A stretch of 64,000 nt of DNA from Bryopsis sp. KO-2023 (taxonomy: Eukaryota > Chlorophyta > Ulvophyceae > Bryopsidales > Bryopsidaceae). The position numbers and the translations under genes are program-made. The stretch's first letter is position 1; the number at the start of each line of letters is the position of its first letter. The stretch lies in the NCBI GenBank assembly GCA_030272585.1, contig BSYQ01000009.1, positions 3,038,001-3,102,000 of the forward strand, in the 5' to 3' direction. The notes under the pieces are model-generated. The model did no database searches. It was given only the letters and a program-made list of their open reading frames with translations, and was not told where the DNA came from. This document shows positions 12,325 through 24,000 of this stretch, in pieces.

Positions 12325-14226
12325 ATGCCGTTCACCCACTCCTCCGTCGGTCAGCGAGTCGTCGTCTCCTCTCGAGACCAGCAAAACTGCAGGCCAGCTT
12401 CGGCAAGAAAGTCAGCGCAACCAACGCCGCTTGGACGACATCCACGAGCCACCCTCAACGTCCGAGACACCAGGCTTCCCTGTGGTTTCGGCTCCGTCGC
12501 AGCGAGGAGATCATCCCGACCAGGCGTCCAAACCTACGCGTCAGCAGCAGACACCATGAACGTCAGCGTCGTGCCGACCAAGCCCATCGACGGACAAAAG
12601 ACCGGTACCTCCGGTCTGAGAAAGAAAACTAAAGTATTCAAGGGCGACAATTATCTCGCCAACTGGGTGCAGAGTTTGTTCAACTCGCTGGGCGACGAGC
12701 TGAAAGGAAAGACAATTGGTCTGGGTGGAGACGGGCGTTACTTCAGCAAGGAAGCAGCGCTCATTATCATCAAGCTCGCGGCAGGAAACGGAGTGAAGAA
12801 GGTGATCGTCGGAAAGGACGGGATCATGTGTACCCCAGCTATGTCCGCCCTGATCAGGCGACAAGAGCTCTATGGTGGTTTGATCATGTCGGCCAGTCAC
12901 AACCCGGGCGGTCCCGAGGAGGACTTCGGCATCAAGTTCAATTACAGCGGTGGGGAGCCCGCCCCTGAGCGAATTACCAACAAGATCTACGAGGAGACGA
13001 TGAATATCTCCGAGCTGCGCATGGGCGACATCCCTGACACGGACCTGTCGAGCGTGGGCGTGTCGACGTACGGGGATTTCGACGTGGAGGTTGTGTCAGT
13101 CACGGACGACTACTTCGCCACCCTGCGCGAGGTGTTCGACTTCGACCTCTTGAAATCCTTCCTGTCCAGAAAGGACTTCAGTTTCAAGTTCGACGCCATG
13201 CACGCCGTGTGCGGTGCGTACGCGGCTCCCCTGTTCGTCGAGCTCCTGGGCGCCCCCGCGAGCAGCGTGATGAACGGCGTTCCGAAAGACGACTTTAACG
13301 GTGGCCACCCCGACCCCAACTTGACTTACGCCAAGGAATTGGTGGACATCATGTGGGGAGAGGGTGCTCCCAATTTCGGTGCGGCGTCCGATGGCGATGG
13401 AGACAGAAACATGATCTTGGGCACCAAATTCTTCATCACTCCCTCAGACTCGGTGGCCATGATTGCAGCCAATGCCAAGGAATGCATCCCCTACTTCAAA
13501 TCAGGCTTGAAGGGAGTTGCCAGAAGCATGCCCACCAGCGGAGCTCTGGACCGAGTGGCAACCGAGCTCGGAATCAAGTTCTTCGAGGTCCCCACCGGGT
13601 GGAAATTCTTCGGCAACCTGATGGATGCCGATCAGTGCTCCATCTGCGGAGAGGAATCCTTCGGGACCGGAGCCGATCACGTCCGAGAGAAGGATGGGCT
13701 GTGGGCGGTGTTGGCTTGGCTGTCCATTCTGGCCTACAAGAACAAGGATGTGCCGGATGGTGGGAAGCTGGTGACCGTGGAGGACATCGCGATGGAGCAC
13801 TGGGCGAAATTCGGTCGAAACTTCTTCAGCCGATACGACTACGAGGGGTGCGAATCGGAGGGTGCCAACAAGATGGTGGAGCATGTCCGTGAGGTGATCG
13901 CCAACAGCCCCAAGGGGACTAAAATCGGAGACTACGTGGTCGAGAAGGCGGATGAGTTTTCTTACACAGACCCGATCGATGGCTCAGTGTCCACCAAGCA
14001 AGGTTTGAGGTTCGTTTTCAGCGATGGGTCGAGAATCATTTTCAGGTTGTCCGGGACGGGTTCTTCTGGAGCCACCGTCAGGTTATACATCGAGCAGTTT
14101 TCGGCCGATACTTCGGTGCACGGAAAAGATGCTCAGGAAGCTCTGGCACCCATTATCAAGACTGCCCTGGAAATGTCGAAATTGGGTGAATTCACTGGAA
14201 GGGATAAACCGACGGTGATCACCTAG
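12325..14226 (+). CDS. PGM: Phosphoglucomutase, probably plastid-targeted
   Basis: Interconverts glucose 1-phosphate and glucose 6-phosphate, the entry and exit step of starch metabolism. A single uninterrupted frame of 633 residues, unlike its exon-rich neighbours. I use the ATG at 12325; the upstream in-frame codon is TTG. The first 75-80 residues are Ser/Arg/Ala-rich and poor in acids, like a plastid transit peptide, and the mature protein begins near [18 protein letters not shown]. The active-site phosphoserine loop is SASHNPGG (about residue 190), the metal loop DGDGDR (about 355), the sugar-binding loop [17 protein letters not shown], and the phosphate loop is near [15 protein letters not shown]. 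All are intact, so activity is expected. The coding sequence is GC-richer than the flanks. Plastid location is inferred from the leader only. Confidence 0.95.
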   Translation: MPFTHSSVGQRVVVSSRDQQNCRPASARKSAQPTPLGRHPRATLNVRDTRLPCGFGSVAARRSSRPGVQTYASAADTMNVSVVPTKPIDGQKTGTSGLRKKTKVFKGDNYLANWVQSLFNSLGDELKGKTIGLGGDGRYFSKEAALIIIKLAAGNGVKKVIVGKDGIMCTPAMSALIRRQELYGGLIMSASHNPGGPEEDFGIKFNYSGGEPAPERITNKIYEETMNISELRMGDIPDTDLSSVGVSTYGDFDVEVVSVTDDYFATLREVFDFDLLKSFLSRKDFSFKFDAMHAVCGAYAAPLFVELLGAPASSVMNGVPKDDFNGGHPDPNLTYAKELVDIMWGEGAPNFGAASDGDGDRNMILGTKFFITPSDSVAMIAANAKECIPYFKSGLKGVARSMPTSGALDRVATELGIKFFEVPTGWKFFGNLMDADQCSICGEESFGTGADHVREKDGLWAVLAWLSILAYKNKDVPDGGKLVTVEDIAMEHWAKFGRNFFSRYDYEGCESEGANKMVEHVREVIANSPKGTKIGDYVVEKADEFSYTDPIDGSVSTKQGLRFVFSDGSRIIFRLSGTGSSGATVRLYIEQFSADTSVHGKDAQEALAPIIKTALEMSKLGEFTGRDKPTVIT

Positions 14227-15417
14227 ATCTATATGAAAAAAGGTGGTGCTAAAATTGATTGATTTTTATTCCCGGGGGGAGGGGGCAGGGGATGAAAAAA
14301 TGAACGGTTTTCAAGGAAAGGAGAATTTTGACCTTTTGTTTGGGATTTCTGGTCGATGTTTTCCTTTTTTTGGGATATTCTATTGCAACGGCGATTTTTT
14401 TTATGTCTCTTTTTTATAAACCCTCTTGTTTTTGCAGGGGGTTCACTTTGGTTTCTTATATTGGATGGAAATTGGGTTGATGATTTCATATATGAGGTCG
14501 AAAAGTATTGATTAATCGGCCGAAAATCCTCAGAGGAGATTGTTTAATTTGGAGGGGGGGAGTCTGATCAGGGGCGGGGACAAGGGGGGAGTGTCCGCTT
14601 TAAAAATTTGTCTTGATTCAACATTGTCTTTGTAAAGAACAGTCCCTTTCACTTATCAAAAGTTTTTGGCTGAAGAATGCATTTTCTATGTTGGTTTTGG
14701 GGATCTCTATTGGATTTTTTGAATGTGGGGAAAGGGGAAACTGCCTTGCTCTTGGCTGATGTCCATGCCCAAAAAGCAAAGGCCATAACATGTGAGGATA
14801 TTCATTCCTCCAGAAAGAGCACCTGTCATTTACCAAAGAGAAGATAACCCACAAGAGTGGATATGCACCCTTACATATAAAAATATCTGGACGATGGGTC
14901 ACCACATCCCCTAGTCTTTTTCTTTAAAAAGTTTCTCCATCTCTTCTGTCCCAAAAATGTCTCCATCCAAAGAAATCGCACAGGAATCAACTGCAATATC
15001 TCAGTGTCAACTTCCAAACAATGGTAGATTTTTTTGCACTCTTCGTCTTTTTGATGCCATGCGAAAAAACCCTTTCAAAGGGTTTTTCTTTCCCCCACAT
15101 ATCTAGTTTTCTCTCCACGAAATTCAGCAATTCACCTGATCTGTTCTGAAACCCAATCCCCCCCCCCTTTCTTTCCTCCAAACTGTGTGAAGAGAAAGCA
15201 CAAAAAAAAAGTTCTGTTGTCATCGATAACTCCCTGCACCAGCCAAACCAACCAACCGAACAAACAATAAAAAGCAAGGTTTTTTTTCTCTCTCTCCTTC
15301 TCAACCTCCCAACTTCTTTCTATCGATTTGCCTGTATTGGGGTTCAGCCTTGGTTACCATTCCTTTCTTTCTTTTTCTCTTTTTTTTCCCCTTTACATCC
15401 CACTCCCCACATTCCAA
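14227..15417. other. Convergent 3' flanks, no gene seen
   Basis: Lies between the stop of the phosphoglucomutase gene and the stop of the minus-strand dehydratase gene. Rich in T, G and C runs and CT stretches. No frame on either strand has recognisable content. Presumably holds both 3' UTRs and polyadenylation sites. Confidence 0.5.
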
Positions 15418-18400
15418 TCAAAGGTAATCTCTGGGATCGCAAACTCGACCGGCCAAAGCAGAGGCAGCCGCAGTGTACGGCGAAGCGAGGTAAACCTGGC
15501 CATCCTTGTGCCCCATTCTGCCTGGGAAATTACGGTTTGTCGTGGAGACGCAAATCTGGGGTTCGTTCAACCTGGCGAACGTATCTTTGGGCCCCCCCAA
15601 GCAAGCCGCGCACGATGGCGAAGCAGGTGGAGTGCATCCGGCAGCATCAAAGATTTCGGCAGCGGTTTTGCCGTCGCATCCTGGGACCGGCATTCCGTAC
15701 AGATCCCCCCAAACCTGTTCAGGAAAAAAAAACGGACAGGAGTTACAGACCAGCATTTTAATGGAGATGGGACCACCTCCAATGTCGATTCTCAAGTTTT
15801 CCAACTTTTCATTTCCGCTGGATGATAGTTTTTGAGCATGGTTGAAGGGGGGTGGGGGCCTTTGTAGTTTTTTAACAAACGGCATCCCTTAACTCCAAAT
15901 CCCCACCCAAAAATCACCATCGTTCACAAAATCGATCAAAAAGATGAGTGAAAATCCACCCCACCCCCCCAGGAAAAAAAAGAGCAGATCAAGGCTGAGC
16001 ACACTACCTTTTGTGTGGCTGGGACCAAGAAAGTCGGGACCTTGACTTTTTCCCCAGACTTGTGGAACAGTTTTGCCGCTGCGAAAAAGTCTTCGGTTTT
16101 TCCACCAGTGCATGATCCGACGTACACTCGATCGATTTTCACATCGGAGCATTCCTGGGCAGTCTTCCTGTTGTCGGGAGAATGGGGAGCCGCCACCAGC
16201 GGCTCAATTTTCGTCACATCGATTTTGTACTCCACGAAATATGAGGCCCCTTCGTCGCTGTTTTCATTTTTCAACCCCAAGCAGAATAAGAATAAGAATA
16301 TACATATGAGGAGAAACAAAAATCCCAGAAAGGGCAGCTTCTGCGGCAATGTGGAAAACGCCAGAAACTCCAGACGGGTAGGTCCCTCTACCGATGCAAT
16401 TGGGGCGGAAAAAAGAAACACATATTATTTCGTTCGACGCTTTCAACCTTGGACCACATCTTCCAAAAAAAAACAAAAACATATACTTAAGTATATATAT
16501 ATATAATATATATTTGGGATCCTAGGTTGCTTAAGGAAGCTGACCTGTAAGCGGGCTCGTATGGAACGCTGGTGCGGGAGTCCACATAATCAAAGGTGGT
16601 TTGATCGGGAGCAATCAGTCCGTTCTTGCCGCCGGCCTCCACCACCATGTTGCAAATCGTCATTCTTTCTTCCATGTTCATTGACTCCACAGCGGTGCCG
16701 CTGAACTCCATGGCCCTGTAGGTCGCCCCAGCCACCGTGATTTCGCCGATGATGTGGAGAATCAAGTCCTTGGCCAGCAAATAGGGTGGCATTTCCCCGT
16801 CCAAAACAAACTTCATCGTCGGAGGGACCTGAGCGTTCCACAGGTAACACACGTGCGTCAATTCCAAAACTTTTTCCGTATCGAAAATGCACTTACAAAT
16901 CGATTGGATTTAGAGTTAAAAAAAAAGGATTCAAATATATGTGCAATTTTGTCTCGTCATGTAAATACCAGTAAAACAAGATCCACATTTATCTATTTAA
17001 TTTATTTTTTACTTTATTTTTTAATCGAAATGTGCAGGGGCAAAAGTGGCAACCTTGAGGAGAAGCTTCCCAGTACCCAACACGAATCCGGCATCTGTAT
17101 TTCCGACTCCAGTGGCGAACTGGCCGAAAGCGCCAGCATTGCAAGTGTGCGAATCTGTTCCCAACAGCACTTCTCCAGGTCGGCAATGTCCTTCTTGAGC
17201 CAAGGCCACATGACAGACGCCCTTGTAGTCGGGATTCGCCCGGAAATCCGACAAATCGCTGATATCGTAGAAGTGCTTGATTTTGTATTTATGGGCGTAA
17301 TCTCTGTGGGAGAAACATAGAAAGAAAAGCAAAAAAAACCCTTAAAAAATGCATTTCTTTTTTTTTCTGTGAAAGTGGGGTTTCAAGATAAGGTATGGAA
17401 TGAATTAAACAGAAACGGTGTCGATCGATCGGGAAGTTTTGCCACCACTCGAGGTGTGGCATTTCTTTCTTTCATTTTTTTTTGGAAATCCATGATATTT
17501 CGTTGAGCTTTTTTTTTATTATTCTCTAACTACTGGGATTCTAACTCTTTTTTTTTTTTCTTTTTCCGACGATCACCTCAACATGTCGACGTTTCTGTTG
17601 GCCCTCTCATCCTTAGTGAAGATGTAGTGGTCTGGAATCAGAATCACTCTTTCGGGATCCCACACTTGCGCATCTTCTCCGAACTCCTTCTGGAAAATTC
17701 CAAAAGTTCCGGGCCCGCAAACGTCATGAGTCATCAGAGTGTCGATGTTCACCCAAATGTTCTGTCCGGGGGCAACCACTGGCGAATCCGATTTTCGAGT
17801 GAAAATTTTCTCCGTCATCGTCAATGCCCGCTTGACCTGAAGATACGAAATGCATGCATTCATAATCACAAATGCCAAAAGTGAAATACAAAATGAGAAT
17901 GATAAACGCTCACTCAATAAATCCATTTTCAGAGATTTCTGTCTTTCGGTTTACCCCATAAAGGAAGCAGCATCCTCCACTTTTTTCGTGTTATGTTATT
18001 CTACCTTATTTTTCGTTTTTTCTGTGTTTTTTCCCTTCTTTGTTTACTGGGTTCTTGCTTTTCTTCTGTTTATTTTAACTTTTTTGGGGGGGAGGGGTCA
18101 AAATCAACCAAAGGTGTTTGAAATGCTTTTCGGCAATGTAATTTCCATGTAATAACACTGATAACGATGATGAGGTTAAGGAAAACACTACCACTCCACC
18201 AATTATATTCTAGTATATTTTTTTGTGTTTTTAAGAAACACAAAAACACAAAGAGGGAGATTTCCAAATCCCCAGGAATGAATTCTGACCCACAATATCA
18301 TCAGATGTGAACCAAGGATCCTCCAACTTTTTTTTCACCTAATCAGTATAGCGCAATAGGAAGCACCACTTCAACGAACAGACAGGCACTCCTATTGGAA

Positions 18401-18731
18401 CAGACAGACGCTCGATATATTTGCTGAAGGGGAGTCGCGAACAAGGAATACAGAAAACGCGTCGTACTCGCGAACGTCTCGCCACAAAAAAACTTACAAT
18501 CTTCGAACTCTCAACCCACGACCTGGAGTCGACGTCCAGAGGTTTCAAGTCGGTTTGAGATCTTTCATTCGGATAAGGGAACCGTACACGCAGAACTGTT
18601 ACGACTAAGCAAAACGCGATTCAGGAACCCACCGAGCCAGTGCTGCTCGGACTTCTCGACGGCGTGGGTGGGGCGGCCACCGCTTGAACTCGACAAGAAG
18701 CACCTCGCGAAGACATCGCCATTCTGTCCAT
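15418..18731 (-). CDS. leuC: 3-isopropylmalate dehydratase, large subunit
   Basis: Aconitase-family [4Fe-4S] enzyme that isomerises 2- to 3-isopropylmalate in leucine synthesis (plants also use it for chain elongation), normally in the plastid with a small subunit. Seven exons join in phase: 18731-18633, 17836-17577, 17303-17054, 16828-16545, 16257-16008 and 15714-15418 plus the intervening joins listed; about 479 residues from ATG 18731. Motifs: [48 protein letters not shown] (first cluster Cys in DSHTC), [26 protein letters not shown] (Cys in GSCTGG) and [12 protein letters not shown], then [10 protein letters not shown]. Wording is very close to the plant subunit. The 33-residue Ser/Ala/Arg leader is short for a transit peptide, so a further 5' exon is possible. 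All three cluster cysteines are present. Confidence 0.94.
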
Positions 18732-19827
18732 CGTCGCCGGGTGGAGCGTTCCGAAACTGCAGTCAGAAAGCGACGAGATGGAAACAAGTGTTTTCAATTC
18801 GTCTGACTGTGTCAAGTTGAATGATCATTCCAGGAGAATTAAGGCACATGCCAGCAGCCCCCAAGAAGTCGGCATCTGGTTCACAGACACCTCCCCCCAC
18901 TGTCGAAACCAGCTTTTTTCCCACTTATTGTTCTTTGTTCGGGACTTGCAAGTCCACCACTCAACATGCTCCAGATCCCGAGCGATATCAAAACTTGAAG
19001 TTTCCCACAGCTGCAGAAAATATTTGCACAATGTAGGAAGAAACTCGCTGGGAAAGGAAAAACCCAGCGAAACAACGACGAAAACTAGAACGACACTGAA
19101 CAAACACACAATAAATACACCAATACTTTGACAGTCGCCAAAGAAACGACTTGACAACCGTGTTGTGATTTTTGTCACACCTTTTTATTTAGATTTGTTA
19201 CCAATCGGGATGCACAAAAGTTCAGGGAAGGTTGGGGGAAGGTAGTCAAGAAAACATGTATGGGATTGAAGGTACAACCTGATGTGTGCTTGGACTTTTA
19301 TGGTTGATATTCGGGTAAATGAAAGAAAATCAAAGGATATTTCACTGTGGCATGTCTAATTGTGACTGATATGGGATTTGTGGGTAAAATGGTGAGGTAA
19401 AACACCAAAAAGGAAGAACAGAGAAGAACACCCGCAGGCAGAAAGCTCTACGAAGAATATATTTGCGTCGCCCAGGAAGTTTTGGCGGTCGAGGAAGTCG
19501 CTCCTTCGGATCCGCCGCCACCCGCCGCCAAAACTTTTCAGTCGACAAGCCGAATATCAGAACAACTCGTGTCCATAGAACGATCAGGCAACGACTGCAT
19601 TCAGTTACGACTCGTGCACATACCTTGTACCTCGAAGTTTGACCTTGTTCAGTAATTCTCCACTCATCTTCCAATTCAGTACGGTTGGAGTCCACTTTGA
19701 AAGGCTAACGGCATTTCCTACCTGAAAATCCCTTCTTGTCGGTTCTGGTTCTGGACTTTCTGTGTGCGCTTGCGACATTCTTCTGACCACAAACAGGCTG
19801 AGAGCAGAGCGAGCGACCCCTGTCGAG
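18732..19827. other. Shared 5' region of two divergent genes
   Basis: Separates the dehydratase start (minus) from the first candidate exon of the LRR gene (plus). No frame carries family motifs. Homopolymers are few compared with adjacent introns, consistent with a promoter region serving both directions. Confidence 0.4.
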
Positions 19828-20831
19828 ATGATGCGTTGTCTGCCGAGAATATTCCGGAGGGGAAGGCTCCCGGAATGGAAGGAGCTGGCCTTGAGGAAGA
19901 GGCTCGAAGAAATGGAGAAGGAGGTGTTGGAGCCCGAGTCTCGGACCTCGTCGGAGGAATCGTGGAACGGTTTCGTTCTGGAGGAGGCTTCGGTAAGATA
20001 ACTCCTGCTACTCGAGCTGAGCTTTACGGAAATACCGCTGGGTCTTGGCGACAGCCGTGGACAGATTTGGTTTCTTTGGGAAGCATGGAAAAGATTTTGT
20101 AGGCTTTTGTGGTCAGTCGGAATAACGGAAACAGCGCCGCTTATGCATATTTGAGAATGCGCGCAAAGCGTTCACGGGAAGTCAAACTAAGAGGTTAAAA
20201 CTTCAGGGTTCTCCGCAATGGTCGTCGGACTCGTACCAGCTGGAGGAAATCTTTCCTTCCCCAGCTGAGTCTGACGCTGAAGAGGACGAGCCCGTCGACA
20301 GCTGCCCATGCCCCCCCAGCACGCCACTACTCGGAGTTCCGGCACCCGAGCAGGTGCGGTACTCATCTGAAAGCATTGAATGAGCCAGCAAGCTTCGCAA
20401 TCAGCTGAAAGAAACAGCGCTCTTGAGACTTTCCTGTACTGCGTTCTGTGTTACGGTTTGCGTCGAGCCTATTGTGTTTTTTCAATCGAAGTGTGTGAGG
20501 CGCAGCCTTTACGAGGTGGTGATGTCTTGTATCTTCAGGTGTGCATCAAGGCCCTGTGCCGCCTGCAGGCTATGATCCTCTGTGGGGAGCTGCAGCGGGA
20601 CGAGGAGGAGGAAGTCGTCGGAGGGGACCAACCAAAGGTCATGACCCTCGACGACTTCTATCGGCACAGGGACGCCTTCATGGAACGCCGGAGGAAAGCG
20701 CGCAAGAGGAGCGGCGTTTCAATTTTCCTGCGCTGGTTTTGTGGTGTGCTGGAGGAGCCCTCCTTCTCCGAGCTCAGGGTTCATTGCGGCAGGGAATATC
20801 TCGACCACGACGACGACGACGACGCCAGCAG
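19828..20831 (+). CDS. Acidic/basic protein, likely 5' exons of LRR gene
   Basis: Three exons join in phase: 19828-19992, 20207-20353 and 20539-20831. The encoded part starts MMRCLPRIFRRGRLPEWKEL, continues through a charged helix (LALRKRLEEMEKEVLEPES), a Ser/Pro/acidic linker and a basic segment (MERRRKARKRSGVSIFLRW), and ends in a run of five aspartates. I do not recognise it. The last donor (CAG|GTATGT) leaves two bases of a codon, whereas the next plausible exon at 21066 needs one base supplied, so either a small exon is missing, or this is a separate short gene reading through to a stop at 20865. An in-frame start 66 nt upstream is not ATG. Confidence 0.5.
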
Positions 20832-21065
20832 GTATGTTTGTTTTTCGAAGCTGTGTTATTTCTGAATCTATTGGCTGGGTGTACCCACAGCAAATGAATA
20901 CTCCTGTGGCATCTGGCTTGATTGTTGTTTACCACAACCCATTGTTGCTACAGCTCACTTTGATACAGATGACTTGGAATTTTTGCTTTCCTCGCTCCCC
21001 AAGCTCCAATTGTTAAGATCAAGTTTTTTTCTTGGCTAGCACAAGCCTTTGACTAGCTGCTCCAG

Positions 21066-24000
21066 GAAAGGCCCAAAGCGCGCCGTATTGGGCCATCGAT
21101 GATCCAGGGATGCATGGTGGGAGTAAAGTGATGCTGGCTCCAGAACGAAACAGCAACGTTGATATTGAAATGGCGCACTTTTCGGAATTGGAGAAAGGGG
21201 ACTGTGAGTTGGAGGAGGCGCCTGGCAAACGTCTTCAACGACGGAGGAAGAGTGTGTCCCAATACTGCATTCCCTGGGCAAAAGAATCCGGCGCGGGCGT
21301 TGAGATCGACTTCCTGGACCGTCTAAAAGACAACGCACTGATCGCTTTATGCGAGATCGACCCTGATGCCGTTCAAAGAAAAGGCACGTATATTCGGTGG
21401 TACACTGAAGGATCGCTAGGCGGCTTAGCTGGTCAAACCAGCGTCAACGGATGGATCTGGGATGAAGTGTGTGCAGAGCTAATTTCTTTTGACAGATGGT
21501 TTGAAGGTCAAACCCTGTCGGTTAGAAAAACGCCAGCTTCCGGTTTGGGACGTCTCGACGATTCGCCCACGTTCTACCAGAGTAAAATGGATCAAAGTAA
21601 AACGTGATTGTTTACCCCAGGTCTGCGACGTTCGGCAAAGTCTTTAAGCGGTGATCTGGGCGCGAAAGAGAGGGAAAAATGCATGCTGGAATACTTGGAT
21701 CAAGTTTCAGACGAAGAATCGCAAGGTGAAAGCTGTGAGGGCGAACAAAACGAACTGTGGTCCAGTCCGCTGGTGGTGAGACAAGATGGGCTTGCGGATC
21801 GAGACTTGGAAGACGGCTCCAACACCGACAATAGCTTGGACTACCTTGGTACGAGGCGAAACGCGTTTCTTGCGTTGTGTTCGGTTTTCCGTTCGATATT
21901 GGATTAGTTTCTGGCATCGGATGCGCTGTTTCTGGCATCGCCGCCGAGGTGCCTGAAAACACACCGGTCACGTCAGACATGCGAGCGCACCCATTCATGT
22001 CTCCGAAACAAGAAATCGTGACTAATTTGCCACAATTCGTTATTGTGCATGACATCGCATTGATTTTGTTATTGGTTTATTTGCCTGATGTAGATACCAG
22101 ACAAGTTGGAGAATGGGACTTTGAAGGTTGGAAGCTAGAACGTAACCCAGATGATTCACTGGACCAAGATGCTTCTGACGAAAATTGCAAAGAGGCTCCC
22201 ATCCACAAAAAAGAATTGAAATATTCTCGAACAAGCTTGACAAGAGGTACTTGATTGTGTCTTTTTTTTTTCTGCAGTAAATTTTTTTTTCAGTGAGCAT
22301 CAAAAATGTTGGCAGTGTAAGATCAAAAGGAGAATGGGCGGGGGAGGGGGGGAATTTTCCAAAGGGAAATTTTTAAAGGGAAGGATTGATGGTGGTGCGA
22401 TGTGGAATTTCTTGGTATAGGGAAAAGATGTGGGACATTCAAAAAGCCACCAGTGCATCAACCAGTTGTGGTTGTGGAGGAAAAGCCTGAGGTTTTTGCT
22501 GCAGCATCGATCGGTTACACAAAAGTTCCAAACGAGATCCTGTTGAGATCAAACGGAGTTGCAGATCGCATCATTCAGAAAGTGAGAACAGAATTGCACC
22601 CATTAATTATTTTTTTTTATAAAACACACACATTCTTCAGAACAATATCGTCCAATGTTGGGAATTTTTCTTCCCGAATCGCGTTTTCTTACGATTAAAA
22701 AAAAAAAGTGTTTTTGTTTTGTTTTTTGTCAGTTTCGAACGGTGACTACTGAATGCCCCTCTGATCTGTTCGTCTTATTGGTAATCCAGTGCATTGCAGA
22801 TCGCGTTCAAGAAATGCTCCAAGGGTGGCGGGCGGCATGAAGAGGAGCCGACAGTGTTGCATGCACTGGAAAGAAGAATCAAGAGTTACCGGCTGCCGAT
22901 TCGAAGCCATTGGAAACATGGTGTCGTGCATGACATGCTGCTGATCGAAGCTTCGAAATCTCCTCGATGGAACCATGGCTTGTCTGACGGTGGATATTTT
23001 CAAGCCGAAGTGAAAGATGTGGCGGGTATTGTGAAAGGATACCTGATCTATTACAGGCATGATTATGTTGTTGTTGTTGTTTTTGGCTCTTTGGTCATTC
23101 CTATGAAGGAATTCTTGAATTGTATGAGAAAAATTCTCGGTTTATTCTTCTTGATACAAAAATATAGCAAAGCGGTATGGAGTGTTTTGCAAAGCATTTC
23201 AACAGCTGTGTATAAACCCCCCCCTCACATTCTGTTAATTTTTTTAATGCCCACTCATGCTCCAAAACAAAGCAGCGAAATGTTTTTGCAAAAGCACCGT
23301 GTCTTATGGTTTCATTTTTTTCTCTTTTTTAGATACAAGAAAATATCTTTCATTCTGAGAAAGAAAGGGCTATTTTTTTTTTTTCCCATTGGCAAAAAAA
23401 TTAACAAAAAAATGGTGTTTGATAGGAAGAGATGCGGTTTCTGTGGAATCGGCGCTTGTTCGAGCTTTCAGCCCCTCCGATGTGTGCCAAAGAGTGTTTC
23501 TGGAAAATGGAGCCTTGGTTCTCGATTTGAGCAGCAGCAACATGGCTGAGTTCGATGCCCTTTCACTGGTGCAAGTGCTGCAATGGAAGGGAGAACAGGT
23601 CGACCATATAAATAAACCATATGCGAACGAAACAGAATCCAGTGCTGCAGATTTACATATTTCGATTTTGATATTTTGGAATAAAAAAAGCTGCGAGAAC
23701 ACCCACGCATGGTGGAAGTAGTTATCTGAAAAAATAGAGTTTGTTCTAACATTCCCTCAAATTCCAGTCGTAATTGAGTTTGTTTATAAAGAAAAAGAGT
23801 GCTTTTGGTGTTCCCATGGTTTAATAATTTGAATCAACTTTTTTTTCCTTCATTGTTTTAGTAATTTTTTCAAAATAATTTTCTCCTTTTCTGAGTTTCA
23901 TGTTGAAGGAACCCTTCACTGTAGTTACATTTCTCGCCAATTTTGGAGGACAGTTTTTTTCTCTCTTAAATTCACGAGGTAAAGCACACCGGTGTTGAGA

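Noticed and set aside
12541-13892. Several open frames antisense to or shifted from phosphoglucomutase
   Set aside because: Shadows of a GC-rich coding sequence whose real frame has all catalytic motifs.
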